NCBI GenBank assembly: GCA_905221605.1
Contig: CAJNDS010002406.1
Span: forward strand, 374,989-438,988
Length of the DNA: 64,000 nucleotides
DNA from: Symbiodinium natans
Taxonomy: Eukaryota; Sar; Dinophyceae; Suessiales; Symbiodiniaceae
Direction of reading: 5' to 3'
Both the position numbers and the translations under genes were made by a program. Of the stretch, positions 9,535 through 20,782 are shown piece after piece; the stretch's first letter is position 1, and every line of letters begins with the position of its first letter. The notes under the pieces were generated by a model. That model was not told the DNA's origin, did no database searches, and worked only from the letters and a program-made list of their open reading frames with translations.

Positions 9535-12106
9535 CGACTTCGCGGGCGTCGTATGTCGAACCTTTGTTCCCATCGTGTCCCGATTCTCTGGCCAGGCTTC
9601 AGTGCAGGCGGACATGGCTCAGGCAAGTTGCAAGTCATAATAATACCAACAATAATAATCATACTCATAATAGTAACAATAGAAATACTAGTAAAAGTAG
9701 TAATAGTAGTAGAAATAATGGTAATCATAGTTATTGTATGCTCAGGGGCTCTTGTAGGGTCCAGGGGGTTTCATGTGGGGTAGGTACCTACCCCTTGAAC
9801 CCCCGCCCTCCCTTTAGAACCCGATAAGGTTCAGAGGTTGAGGAGGTGCGCTATCACCTGCAAAGTTTAAGTTCCTCAAGCAGGTTTCGATGCTTCTCCT
9901 CTCCTAAGCTCTGAGCTTCTCACGCTCAGCAGTCGGCTGGTGTTTATTCATAAGGGGCCCTAAGCGGTTGATTTTCTTTACAGAGCTTCTTAGAGCAAAG
10001 ACACCACCATAGGGTTTAGGGTTTAAGGCTTAGGCTTTAGGGTTTAGGGATCCAGGGCTTTTCTTTCGCCGCCTCTGGCCGCGAGGCTACGAATGCACAC
10101 TCTGCAGCGGTTTCAAGTCCTTCTTCGTCTATTGCTCCTCAGATGCCTTTGACTGCATTTTGGGTACCCAGAATGGGGGAAAGGAGTTTGCTTTCGTAAG
10201 TTCAGAAATGAGTATATGAGTTGTGCTGAAACAAAAGACCCTACCAAGCTCCGAGAAAGCCCTAAAAAGCTTGTGGCTCCAAAAGCCCTGCGTGATGGGA
10301 GGACTGGGCCTCGGGGAATCGTGTTTGAAACGCTGCCACGCACCCTGAACCCTCAACCCTACCCCCAACTCCTGCAGACCACACCCGAAACCCCAACCCT
10401 AAACCCTATCAAGCCTAGAATCCCCGAGGTTTCGTGTCCATCGTGGTGGCCCAGATCTTAGAGGTGGAGCACGCCGAGGACCGAAGATACTTTTCGGGAG
10501 CAGCTGAGACTTAGCACTTGGGCTTAGGGTTTAGGGCTTTAGGGCGTAGGGTTTTGGGGTTGGGGGTTGAGGGTTTCGGTTTAGGGTTTTGGGTTTGGGT
10601 TTGTTTTGGGTTTGGGGAAGGGAGTGCAAGGTGAAGTCATTCGCTGCATACCGTAGGAGAGCCTGCATGGTCATGCTCTGTAATCCTAAGCCGCATGCTC
10701 TCTGACTCCTGTCAGCCCTAAACCCTAAACCTTTAACCTTTAAACCCTAAACCTTTAAACCTTTAAACCCGAAACCCTAAACCCTAAACCTAAACCCTAA
10801 ACCCTAAAAACCCTGTAAACCCTAAAACCGCTGCCATCTAAGCCCTAAGCACGGAGTCCTGCAGAGAGCCAACCGGGCAGGCCCTCGAAGAAGCGGTCGA
10901 CCCCCCAAGCAGCACAAGCACCTTGGCTTGCGCTCTCTAGGATGAAGGGCTTGGGATTTTTAGGGTGTAGGGTTTAGGGTTTTGGGTTTAGGGGTTTAGG
11001 GGTTTCTGGGGTTTAGGGGTCTTGGGGTTCATGGCTGAGGAGTTTAGCGTTCAGGCGTTGGGGTTTCGAGCCTTCTTGGTTTGGCGGTTTGGGACTGGTT
11101 TTGGGGTCCTATTCGTGCGCTACGCCAGGCACCCTAAACCCTAAGCCCCAAACCCCTTGTACCTTGATCTCGGGGATGTCAGCTGCGCAATCCTTTTGGC
11201 CACCTTCCCGGAGGCAAAGTCAGCACCCATAGGCCCCTAAACCTCTACGCGCCTAAGCCTCTAAGCCTCTAAGCCCCAGAACTCACCAAAAATATCCAGT
11301 TTCATGAAGAAGCATTGGTGGCCTTGTGCTTCATTCATGCTCTCCGTACGTGTGTGAGTGAGTGAGTGAGTGAGTGAGTGAGTGAGTGTGAGAGAGTGAG
11401 TAAGTGAGTAATTAAGTGAGTAAGTGAGTAAGTGAGTAAGTGAGTAAGTGAGTGAGTAAGTGAGGAAGTGAGGAAGTGAGTAAGGGAGTAAGTGAGCAAG
11501 TGAGCAAGTGAGTAAGTGAGTAAGTGAGTAAGTGAGAGTCAGTGAGTAAGTGAAAGTGAGTGAGTGAGCGAGCGATCGCGCGCACGCACCGTGCGCGTGC
11601 ATGTGCGAGCATAAAGCCATCTTCAAGTGCCCTCAAGCTGGCATCCAGGTCAGCCCAGGGGGGATGCAAATGAAGAGGCGCCCTCGAGCCTCCAGGCTCC
11701 CCGACAAAGGAGGGGGCAGAGTGAGGGTGTTAGGGTTTAGGTGGGTTTTTGTTAGGGTTCGTGGAGGTGGGGGATACAGTGTCTGAGGGCTTCTAATTAG
11801 TCTAGGTTAAGGCAGGAGAGGTCGGATGGAGAGCGTAGTGAACATGACCTTGGAAGAGCTGTTTCTCCTTCCAAGTTCAGAGTCTTAAAGGGATTCGCTG
11901 ATGCAGGGATCACAACTCGGCGCAGTATTCATGACCAGACTGACATGAGCAGGGCGTGCGTCAGCGCGCACAACGAGTTCAAGCGGAGTGACAGACAAGT
12001 ATTTTCTTCGTATGCAAACTTTGCACAGAAAGCTAGGTTTGGTGGCTATTGCTGGCCTGCCAAAGTTTCAAGAGCCACTGCTCCCACCGATCTTAAAAAC
12101 ATTTAG
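9535..12106 (+). CDS. multi-exon gene, unknown protein (partial model)
   Basis: Supported exons: 9535-9622 (DFAGVVCRTFVPIVSRFSG, with a GC-AG donor CAG|GCAAGT), 10056-10195 (cysteine-rich: GYECTLCSGFKSFFVYC, donor TTC|GTAAGT), 10419-10502 (FVSIVVAQILEVEHAEDRR), a less certain exon at about 10850-10937, 11300-11345 (FHEEALVALCFIHAL, donor GTACGT), 11649-11720 (acidic/Pro, donor GTGAGG) and 11907-12106 (66 codons to TAG at 12104). The last three exons join in frame, as do 10195 and 10419. The region 9623-10055 probably hides another exon. The acceptor of the 10056 exon lies directly after TTTAGGG repeat. I recognise no family. Introns contain trinucleotide (AAT-like) tracts at 9636-9740 and a TGAG array. 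Confidence 0.58.
11354..11570. repeat. (TGAG)n/(TGAGTAAG)n tandem array
   Basis: A short-unit tandem array of TGAG and TGAGTAAG in an intron, directly after a GTACGT donor. It is followed by GCGCGC-alternating sequence. Confidence 0.9.
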
Positions 12107-12508
12107 GGGCAGCGACTCGGAAAGGTACACCAATAGGTTAACTAGGTATCGATTTGATAATTCTTGATTTCCCTTCTTGTTCAAATGTGGAGCCATAATG
12201 ATAGAAATTTTGGGGACTGTTGAAATCGAGCTAAGACACTGCCGCAATATGAGCCCGGACTAGAGTAGCCTTTTCGAGGGGAGAACAGCGATGGACATGT
12301 TCTCCAAATGGATGAATTGAAGCCTACATGCTCAGGGATAGGCTACTAGTGTTTAGTTAAGTGGCTATACAGCACAGGGTGTAGGCTCTGATACTGGTCA
12401 ACCGTGGGAAAACCCTAATGCCGAGATGTCTAGGTTATGTGCACCCTATGAATCCGAGCTTGGAACAGTGGGGGGCTCCCCCCCCCCCCCAAGTTCCCCA
12501 AGGTTCAG
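12107..12508. other. probable 3' UTR/intergenic stretch
   Basis: No open frame with coding bias. A poly-C run (about 12479-12490) acts as part of a pyrimidine tract before the 12509 exon. Confidence 0.45.
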
Positions 12509-13088
12509 GGTCCAACCTTGCGACACCCTGGAGGTCGAATCCCCAGAGCGACCGGGCATCTATGCCATCATCCGGGCGGCAGCAGTCGTGCCAACAGCAC
12601 CTGGGCCCAACAACCTAAGCCACATCTGCAACCAGATATGGGCGTTAACGAAAGTAAGGGTACCTTATCGGGGCTCCTCATTATAATGAAATCCTACTAT
12701 TTGCGGTCCATATTAGGGTTTTTTATTTTCGTAAACTCCCATATCCTCTTGGCCAGGGTGCGGAATTTGTCCTCAGTGAGACCTTGAATGAAAGGCTTAT
12801 GAATCATGGGCCGAAAAAGACCTACAGCTGAGGGTTCACCACTACTCCTATTTGCAGGCTATTGCTTAGGGGCTTGCACATTGGTCCTTGATAGAGGGGG
12901 TATCTAAGGAGTTTGTGGCATTTAGGCTCACGCGAAACACCGGGTGGCAGCTTGAGAGGTTTTCCCCAAAGGCCCTAAGGTTAAAATGCACTTCGTCGTT
13001 TTGGTTTTGTTCTGGCCTTCCTTGATTTAGTGTACGACCAAAAGCTACGACAAAGGGGACTACAACGCGCAAGGGCTTCTACTAGAAG
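12509..13088 (+). CDS. start of a multi-exon gene, unknown protein
   Basis: Exon 12509-12653: 48 codons (RPGIYAIIRAAAVVPTAPGP inside), perfect donor AAA|GTAAGG. Exon 12757-12826: acceptor TTGGCCAG|GG, peptide GAEFVLSETLNERLMNHG, probable GC-type donor (ACA|GCTGAG), joined in frame with the first. Exon 13031-13088: acceptor TTGATTTAG|T, peptide CTTKSYDKGDYNAQGLLLE, donor GAAG|GTCAGT. The phase between 12826 and 13031 was not resolved (a small exon near 12858 is possible). Further likely exons: around 13305-13350 (GTQELHKGSPMKG) and 13410-13470 (VHMHDTREINLMLRAG). Confidence 0.5.
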
Positions 13089-13339
13089 GTCAGTAGTTGG
13101 ATCGGCTGTCCACCTTGGCGTGCTACTGACTTTTGGGGAAGCCCATTGGCAGCCTGACACAGACCCTAAACCCTAAACCCTAGACCCTAGACCCTAAACC
13201 CAGGCATTAAACCCTGAGCCTGAAAGCCCTAGCGGCCTTAACGTTCAGAGGTTTTTAGGGTAGTTGCATGTTCCCTGAATGTCGGCCCTTGATCTGTTAC
13301 AGGGTACACAAGAGCTGCATAAGGGTTCCCCAATGAAGG

Positions 13340-13663
13340 GCCCAGGCAACACCCTAAACCCTAAATCCTAAACCCCAAACCCCAAACCCCAAACCCTAAA
13401 CCCTATACTACCCCTTAGAGAGGTGCACATGCACGACACCAGGGAGATCAATCTCATGCTGCGAGCCGGTCTCCTGAGAATTTGGGCTGATGCCCCTAAA
13501 CCCTAAACCCTAAGCCCTAAACCCCAAGCCCCAAACCCCAAACCCCAAACCCCAAACCCCAAACCCCAAACCCCAAACCCCAAACCCCAAACCCCAAACC
13601 CAAACCCCAAACCCCAAACCCCAAACCCAAACCCTAACCCCTAAACCCTAAACCTAAACCCCC

Positions 13664-13684
<21 letters not shown>
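13340..13684. repeat. CCCTAAA/CCCCAAA arrays ending in poly-C
   Basis: Two C-rich arrays: 13350-13415 and 13495-13660 (mainly CCCCAAA heptamers), followed by about 25 consecutive C and a poly-A run to 13696. A short probable exon lies between the two arrays. Confidence 0.9.
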
Positions 13685-13694
<10 letters not shown>

Positions 13695-14236
13695 AATGAA
13701 AAAAGAATCGTCAAACCACCCCAAGCCCCCAAGTAGCCCCTACTTGGGTATTCTCCAGAGACTGGCTGCTCACCAGCTATTTGACAACCCCCAAATAGCC
13801 CCACATAGATATTTACAAATATTTTTATGTGTGTATTGCCATGCAACTTCTGCATAGTCCCTATAGGAAGGCGTTTGTTCCATCAGGGGCAGCCTCAAAA
13901 CTCTCAACCCACCTATAGTTTCATGCGGGGGTAGGGTACTGTAGGGTGTTACTTTTTGGGGGGGAGGGGATTTCTCGGGGTTTGCAGATTTCCAAATCGC
14001 AGGTTGAGTGGGTTCGGGGAATTCGTGTTTGGGGTTGCTGGGCTGAGCCCAACATGAAACCCTTGAGACCTTGCGCGTATCCATCTTACGTTCCCCACGT
14101 TGACCCCTAAACCCTAGGGCAAACTCTAAGCCCAAAAACCCAAAAACCCTAAACCCGAAGCACGCGAGTCGAAGCCCCCTACACCCTAAACCCTAAACCC
14201 TAAACCCTAAACCCTAAATTGGACTCTGCAAGCAAG

Positions 14237-14335
14237 GCCGGGGACTTGGTGGAAGTGGCAGAGATTGTTCACAGCAAAGATGAGCAGAGGCCTCTACGCC
14301 TTTTGTCAACTTGCAAGAACCCCAAGCCTACTTAG
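14237..14335 (+). CDS. probable terminal exon
   Basis: AG|GCC acceptor (GCAAGCAAG|G), 32 open codons (AGDLVEVAEIVHSKDEQR...) to TAG at 14333. It sits directly after a pure CCCTAAA array (14180-14218). It may end the gene beginning at 12509. Confidence 0.42.
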   Translation, partial: AGDLVEVAEIVHSKDEQRPLRLLSTCKNPKPT

Positions 14336-14495
14336 TCTTTTGTAGGTTCTGTAGGTAGGTACCCTACGAAAAGTAGGATTTGGGCTTCTTCATAGGTAAG
14401 TTGAGCCTCGCTTGGGGGCCGAACCTTTCACTGGCAGCTCGTCCATTCATGCTTGAAGGGGTTTCGGGCTTCGGGCTTTCATGAGGCTAGTCGGT

Positions 14496-15830
14496 GATGG
14501 TTCGACGCACTAGCGAGCACGTGCTTCGATTCCATTCGACTTCAAAGCTATGAGGGACTCATTTCGAGCATCCTCGCCCTGAAAACGCTCGCCGTCTGTC
14601 GGATGGTGATCTTTGCCACCTGGCGACGGGCATTCTCAGGATCACCTGTGGGGCACTACCAAGACCATTAGCTTCAATTCCACTACAGGATCGGCTTGGC
14701 GGCAGCTCCAGGAATCATCTCAGAGCCAATGCAGGGTTCGTCTGGGGCGGGTGTCAGCTTGGAGTCTACTCCGCTCCCATGTAACCTGGCGGAACTCACA
14801 GCCCAAGAGGCTATATCAAGAAACTCCTCAAACCCCGCAACTCGAAATGCACAAAAGCCCTCAACCCCAAACCCACGAAGCCCCAAGCCCTAAACCCCTC
14901 GCAGGGTCCGCGGCCGAGTCGTGAACCCCCCAGGCCGACAGTACTATTGAGCGAGCGAACGGGGATGCATGGTTCAAGGTTGAAGGGTTTCAGGCTCTAG
15001 TCTTGCGGAGGGGTCTCCGAGATGAAGTTTCGATGAAAAGCGAGGGTCCCGGTGTCGGGAGCTACTAAGCGTGCGTCGTTGGTGTGTACCTTTATTGCCT
15101 GGAAGACGGCTGCCTCCATTGCTGCAATCGCCCGGACTACTCACGCTATGACGAGTGCACTCCTGACACCACGGCTGGCTCATGGTATAAGGCCTAATCC
15201 CACCCCCAAGCCTCAAGCCTTGATAGACCTTACGTAGCCCCCAAACCCCAAACCCCAAACCCCAAACCCCAAATCCCAAACCCCAAACCCCAAACCCAAA
15301 ACCCCAAACCCCAAACCCTAAACCCTAAACCCTAAACCTTAAACCCTAAACCCTAAACCCTAATCCTCCTGGACCCTCTGCTGGTCAGGTTGGATTAGCA
15401 TCCTGGACCTGGAGGATGGACATCGCTGGGCTGAGCGGCAGGAGGCCAAGGGCTGCGCGAGCAGGGCTGCAAAGTATACATAAAGATACACGTGCATACA
15501 TATATATATATATACACATATATGTATGTATATACATCTATAGATATATGTGTATATATATATATATATTATGTATATGTATATGTATATATTTTGTTAT
15601 TTGGTTTTGGGCTTGGGTGTTTTTTCATGATCAAAGGGTAGAAATGTCTATAGTTTTGTACAATTTGTAGCGTTTTGGACTTACGCGCAGGGTTTATTAA
15701 GGCCGGCTCGGGCAGTCCGGCGGACTGCCAGCTTGCACTGAACCACTGGCTACTGATAGAACATCCCTACCGCGCAAAACCCCCAGAAGTCCAATTCGAC
15801 GAAGGCCTCGCGAGCCTGAAAGGAGCCCAG
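14496..15830 (+). CDS. cluster of exons, possibly one membrane-protein gene
   Basis: An open frame from about 14496 to 14647 (YEGLISSILALKTLAVCRMV..., a hydrophobic segment) ends at donor CCT|GTGGGG. It is followed by coding-like sequence at 14689-14780, then 15070-15197 (VYLYCLEDGCLHCCNRPDY, cysteine-rich, TAA at 15195), 15389-15473 (ISILDLEDGHRWAERQEAKG, donor AAA|GTATAC) and 15691 to about 15830 (SPADCQLALNHWLLIEHPYR). Whether these form one or two genes is not clear; only the coding signal is supported. CCCCAAA/CCCTAAA arrays occupy 15238-15362. Confidence 0.42.
15480..15600. repeat. AT-rich TATA microsatellite
   Basis: TATATATA/TATGTA runs in an intron. Similar tracts are at 19780-19950 and 23890-24030. 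They are low-complexity and non-coding. Confidence 0.9.
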
Positions 15831-16162
15831 CCACAAGGGCTCCAGAAACCTCAATCGCAACCTGGGCAAGAAGTTCGGATCAAGTACTCCCCCTCCTTCC
15901 GCGGTGTTTGGGCCAGGAGGCTCCAGATGTGGAGGAGAATTTGGTGCGGCTGCTGGTTTTTGTGTTTCTGTGGCTGCCGCGTTCTTAGCCTGGCGCGGAG
16001 CTCAACACTTCCATCTTAAGCACAAAAAGGCATTTGGGTAGACGCTCTACTGGCCTTGGTTCAAACCTGAGACGACTAAATCCCTAAACCCCAAACCCCA
16101 AACCCAAAACCATAAACCCATGTAGACCCTCCTCAGCCCGCTGAGAGGGCCTTGCAAAACTC

Positions 16163-16855
16163 ATGAGCGCGAGCAAGCCCAGATTTGCGGCCGAGGAGTT
16201 GCATGCTCGCCTTGCTGGTGCTGCCCGCGCCTCCGATGTCCCTTCAGGCACCGGTGGTGGGCCTTTGGGATATGGTACATTTGCCCTTTGGGCTACGTCC
16301 TCAGGACGTGAATCGCCAAAGAAAGAAAAAACATTTGCCCTTTTTGGGCTTAAGAGGACCATATCCAGGAATATTTTTCTGAGAAGGGCCATCCTAGTTT
16401 ACTGGTTCATACAGAGTCAGAAGATACAAGCTCTTTCGACATTCGACGGAACTGACAGGGGAGGCCCCTCCCCCCCCCCCCCCCCCAAGCTGCCGTTCCA
16501 CTCGCCAAAAAACGTGCAGGCGAGATCTGGTGGAGTGGGTGGGGTGATCGTCTACCGGCAAGAGTGCCGTCCTCGCGGATGTGGAAGGGGAATTTCGTTT
16601 CGGGTTAGGGGAGGATAGTGAAACTTCTGAACCTTCTTACCATCATGACCAGCCCTTGCAGCGGATGGTAGTTTTTCATAGGGTACGATTATGGTATGGG
16701 AATCCTGACCTCTCAGCCCTACAGCCCTAAGCCCTGACGCCAAGCCTGAAGCGGAACCGGTTTTCCTCTTTTGCCAGGAGTCATCAGAATTGTCAAGTCG
16801 AATCCGCTGCTTTAAGCCCAAGACCAAAGTCAAAAGACTTCGCCAAAAAGCCTGA
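16163..16855 (+). CDS. two-exon gene, unknown basic protein
   Basis: ATG at 16163 follows a C-rich CCCCAAA repeat. Exon 1 (16163-16603, 147 codons) ends at donor CGG|GTTAGG. Exon 2 (16778-16855) begins after TTTTGCCAG|GAG and ends in TGA at 16853. Joined in phase 0 this gives 172 residues: N-terminal MSASKPRFAAEELHARLAG, a poly-Pro stretch encoded by a poly-C run (about 16470), a Cys/Arg-rich part, and a basic C-terminus (RIRCFKPKTKVKRLRQKA) that could be a nuclear-localisation signal. The poly-C run may mark an undetected intron. No family is recognised. Confidence 0.5.
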
Positions 16856-16900
16856 AACAAACCAACAACAAGTAACAAGTCCGAACTGCTCCTTTTTATC

Positions 16901-18362
16901 ATGCGGTTTCAGACTTGGCGCCATCCTTCGGGTTTAGGGGAAAAGCCTCATTTTGGATCTAGGGCCTCTTCCGCGGGTGGGCGTATATTCATCTTGAGCC
17001 CAAGGTTTCATGCGGCTCCTTGGCTGGAATGTTCCTGTTCAAACCCCAAACCCTAAACCCTAAACTCTACGAGGCGTCAGGTTTCAGCTGCGTTTTAGAT
17101 GGGCTGGGAGAGGTGAAGCAGCCACCGAGGCCCACAGTCTCGCGCCTCTTTGACGCCCTTTGGATGTACCGACCTTACCGCTGCCTTTGGAGAGAAGTAA
17201 CCTTCGGGGTGTAAGTGTGAAGGTATTTTGAAAGGTGTGGCCCAGCTGGGAGGTTTACTCTGATCCGGTCACCTGGTGTTCTGGGCCCCTTGTTCTTAGA
17301 AGTTTAGGGTTTAGGGTTCAGTGGTGAAACGAAGCCAAAGCATGGGGTTTACAAGTCCCGACACGTTGGCATCGGCAGCCAACCAAATCATGCTTCGAAC
17401 CTTTTCCTTCCCCCCCCGCCCTTGGCCAACTCGAGCCCCCCCAGCTTTTGTGTATCTGCCCAACCGCTGCCTCAAAAACAGAATCAAAGCCAAAGCTTCG
17501 TTCCAAGTTTGCCTCAGCCCAAAAGAATAGGACAGTACAGCCAGCGAATCAGTTCCCCTTGGCTTCACAAGCAAGACCTCTGAATGTAAGCGAAATACCT
17601 GCACGTGTTTCGAGTGGGGGGGGGCCCTCTTTTGAACTTTGGGGTGCCAAATCTTTGCTCGACTGCAAGACGTGGCCAGATGCCACCTTTCTTTTACTCA
17701 TCTACGATTTGCACAACTGGTGTCACCGCCCCGCCCCCCCCCCCCCCCCCCCCCCGGCCCCAGCACCAGTTGTTTTGAGGCGAGTTCCAGAAGTTTGCCC
17801 AATTCAACCCCTAAATCCCTGAAGCCTCCACCCTAAACCCCAAACCCTAAACCCTAAACCCCAAATAGACCAAACCCCAAGTAAGCTTTTTTATTGTGAC
17901 CCCTTGGATCAAGGCAGAGTCCCCTCTTCAGCGGCCTCATGGCTCAGAGCTCGGCGTGCAGGAGGGGCTGAAGTTAGGGTTTAGGGCTTAGGGTTTAGGG
18001 TTGAGGGTTTTGGGTTTTGGGGTTTAGGGATGGTTTTTGCTAGTGCTTGAGGGTTGTTAGGCTTGAAGGGTTTGTTTTTTTGAGGCTATGTTTGGGAGGC
18101 TTTAGGATTGCGAGGGCTTTTCGGGATTCCAGAGCTTCTAGGGTTTTAGGACTGCAGAGCTTAGGGGTTATACTTGTTTCGGTGCTTGGGGATTGATTGA
18201 GTCGAAGAGAGTGAGGGATTCACGGCCTTTTGTTGCGGCTTCGAACCAAGGAGAGTTCTGATTTACGCCTTGAGGTCACATGTCACTTGGGGGGGATTGA
18301 GATGGCTAGCGCTCTCAACCGTACGGTCCCGTGGCGGGTTGCTTTTAAATATGGCCTCGTAA
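16901..18362 (+). CDS. complete five-exon gene model, unknown protein
   Basis: Exons 16901-16931, 17081-17196, 17541-17768, 17914-17972 and 18251-18362 sum to 546 nt, an exact 181-codon frame plus stop, from ATG to TAA. Introns: the first starts G|GTTTAGGGG and ends in CCCTAAAC...GCGTCAG; the fourth starts AA|GTTAGGGTTTAGGG. Peptide landmarks: MRFQTWRHPS, then RPTVSRLFDALWMYRPYRC, WGAKSLLDCKTWPDATFLLL followed by IYDLHNWCH, a proline run from poly-C, and VLIYALRSHVTWGGLRWLAL near the end. The third exon's donor is the weakest boundary. The protein resembles nothing I know. The phase agreement over five exons is the main support. Confidence 0.55.
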
Positions 18363-18413
18363 ATTTGATGGGCCATTTGTTGGGTACCAAAGGTACCATA
18401 GATAACATAATTT

Positions 18414-18511
18414 GGGATGTTCCCCCTCATACGATCAGTCTCTAATAGGGCTCATAATAGGGGTGTACCATAGTCCCTATTCACGACTGTTAATATAAGG
18501 GGGAACATCCC
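18414..18511. mobile_element. MITE-like element, family 2 copy B
   Basis: A 98-bp foldback with the same ends as 5808-5894 (GGGATGTTCCCCCT... and ...AAGGGGGAACATCCC). The octamer ACATAATT occurs just outside both ends, one and three bases away; this could be a target duplication, but it is not flush. It lies just downstream of the TAA of the preceding gene. Confidence 0.78.
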
Positions 18512-18558
18512 AAAACATAATTCAGACAAGTTGCACGGACGTGTTGGTTCCAGCTCAG

Positions 18559-19236
18559 GTCCTGGTGTTGATCGTCACACCGGCTCTCTTCCTCGGTGTT
18601 GCGATGGCTGAGGGCTCAGGAGCCATAAGAGCTACAGCGCTTTAGGGTTTAGGGTTTAGGGTTTAGGCCGCCACAGAGAGGTCTATAGTCAGATTGAGAG
18701 TTGTAGTTCAGACAGCTCATGTAGTCACTTCCCTAAGAGATGGCCCCTTTTGACAGATCCAACCCTAAACCCCAAACTTTGCGAGAAGGGCTTGGGTTTG
18801 CGAAACGACCCTAGACCCGAAACCCTAGACCCTAAACCCTAAACCCGAAACCCTAAACCCTAAACCCAAACCCTAAACCCTAAACCCTAAACCCTAAACC
18901 CGAAACCCTAAACCCTAAACCCTAAACCCAAACCCTAAACCCTAAACCCTAAACCCTACACCCGGGCTTGGGTTTGGGGAAAAGGTGGGAGCATGTCCAT
19001 GGTCGGGGGATCCTCGTCCCACGTGGGAACACCAAGCTTGGGCCACGAGCAGAACCACCGCCCCTAGACTAGACCCGAAAATCGAACCCTAAACCCTAAA
19101 CCCTAAACCCTAAACCCTAAACCCTAAACCCCAAGCCCGTCTTTTTGACCGGACACAGACGTTTCGCCGAGGCCCGGATCCTGCTCTTCAGGCACTTCTT
19201 CGATCCTGTATGGGCCAGGCCATTGTAGCGTCAGAG
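18559..19236 (+). CDS. two candidate exons flanking a repeat-filled intron
   Basis: 18559-18643: acceptor CAGCTCAG|GTC, hydrophobic peptide VLVLIVTPALFLGVAMAEG, running into TTTAGGG repeat. About 19157-19236: acceptor GACACAG|A, peptide FAEARILLFRHFFDPVWARP with strongly GC-biased third positions, donor ATT|GTAGCG. They may belong to the gene that continues at 20194. Confidence 0.4.
18790..19136. repeat. CCCTAAA-type arrays
   Basis: CCCTAAA, CCCGAAA and CCCAAAC variants at 18808-18962 and 19086-19134, both C-rich on the + strand and both upstream of a candidate exon. Confidence 0.92.
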
Positions 19237-19262
19237 CAGCTTGTTTTCATAGAAGTTATAGC

Positions 19263-19512
19263 AATGGGGTCTATAGGGTTTATAGGGTCTATAGGGTTTA
19301 TAGGGTTTATAGGGTCTATAGGGTTTATAGGGTCTACAGGGTTTATCGGGTTTATAGGGTTTATAGGGTTTAGAGGGTTTAGAGGGTTTTGAGGGTTTAG
19401 AGGGTTTAGAGGGTTTAGAGGGTTTCTAGGGTTTCTAGGGTTTCTAGGGTTTCTAGGGTTTCTAGGGTTTCTAGGGTTTAGGGCTTCGAGGGTTTAGGGT
19501 TTCGGGTTTCGG
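19263..19512. repeat. GGGTTTATA/GGGTTTAGA/GGGTTTCTA array
   Basis: Homogenised blocks of 9-mer variants (GGGTTTATA, then GGGTTTAGA, then GGGTTTCTA) grading back into GGTTTAGGG. This shows local amplification of a telomere-like unit with an inserted dinucleotide. From 19513 to 19950 the sequence holds no supported gene, only TA microsatellite. Confidence 0.92.
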
Positions 19513-20193
19513 GTTTAGGGCGGCTAGATTCGGCTCGATCCGGCTAGCGGGCATCCCCCATGTAAACGCAACCTTGTACACAAGTGCCCACCTTGACATA
19601 CTTCGCTAGCGGTGGCTCCCCGAGCTCACCCATGTGCTCTGAACCACTTCTTGGATCAAAGGGGAGCGTATTGCTTCTGCTGATCTCGTCTCAGCGCAGA
19701 GGCATCTGCACAGCGTGGGGAGATAAACTTAAAGTCACGTAGTTCTACATGCGTATCACAAAAGTTAAATAAATAGATAAAACATATATATATATACACT
19801 TTTTTGATATGATAGAAACACATACATAAATACATAAGCGAATACAAAGTAAATAAATAAATAATATGTATATATATATATATATGTGTATATGTATATG
19901 TGCATATATTTTCTTATACATATGTGTATTTATTTATATATATATATGATCAAACTGCTTCAAAAACGGGAGACGGCCCCGCGAGCTGCGATCCCTTCTT
20001 GCATGGGAGGGCCCGGTCGCCCATCCTCTTTTGGGAAGCCGTCTGTGGAAGCTCAGGTACAGGAGATTGCATGGGCAGTCGAGACTGCTCGATACGAGCT
20101 GCAAGTTATTATCCCAAGCTTTTGGGACATGTCGACAGTATCCAAGGTGGAAAATTTTTCTCTCTCCATGCAAATCCTATTAAAGCGGACTAG

Positions 20194-20729
20194 ACCCCGC
20201 CTTTCATTCCCACGTGAGGCCCGCATTAGCGTACACGGCCATAGCGCTATGGCCGGAAACCCCACAGGCGACTTTGGTATTGCGAGCAGCTCTTGAAGCC
20301 CTGGGTGTGATCCCTGGCATCGGAGGTTGCGAGGGTACCCGAGAAGGTTTGAGGGCCTAGGTTTCAGGTTTGAGTGCTTAGGGTTTGCAAGGTTTTCAGA
20401 TTGGTACCACCTCGTGAGACATGCTAAGGAGGGCCGAGCCATCCGTGCGCTGTCTTCGCCTGTCCCACTTCCAACAAGTTCCCCTGAAGCAGCAAAAGAG
20501 AACTTCCGTCTGCCCGTCGGCCCCGAGGTCATGGGAGATGTTGCCGCCGTGTCAATCACTTCACTGTTCCTGTCAATCCAGGACTTTGACCCAAACCTAA
20601 ACCCTGCCCCCTGAACCCTGAACCCTAAACCCTAAACCCTAAACCCTAAACCCTAACCTTAAGCTTTTACAGGAACCCTCAGACTTAGGCTGTGAAGAAA
20701 CGGCTGCCTACGCCCAAAGCCTATGTTAA
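20194..20729 (+). CDS. 3' part of a multi-exon gene, unknown protein
   Basis: Three in-phase exons: 20194-20334 (TTPFIPT-free frame DPAFHSHVRPALAYTAIAL..., donor GAGG|GTACCC), 20400-20548 (WYHLVRHAKEGRAIRALSS...; donor GCC|GTGTCA) and 20673-20729 (EPSDLGCEETAAYAQSLC, stop TAA at 20727). An upstream coding stretch at about 19950-20190 is open in two frames and was not assigned. The terminal exon sits between a CCCTAAA array (20585-20660) and a TTTAGGG array (20762-20790). Function unknown. Confidence 0.55.
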
Positions 20730-20782
20730 CCCACTGTAAGCCCTCTAGAGCCGTATAAGAGGGTTTAGGGTTTAGGGTTTAG

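Noticed and set aside
11261-11669. Leu/Thr/Ser-rich minus-strand proteins
   Set aside because: They are read-through of the TGAG/TGAGTAAG array in an intron.
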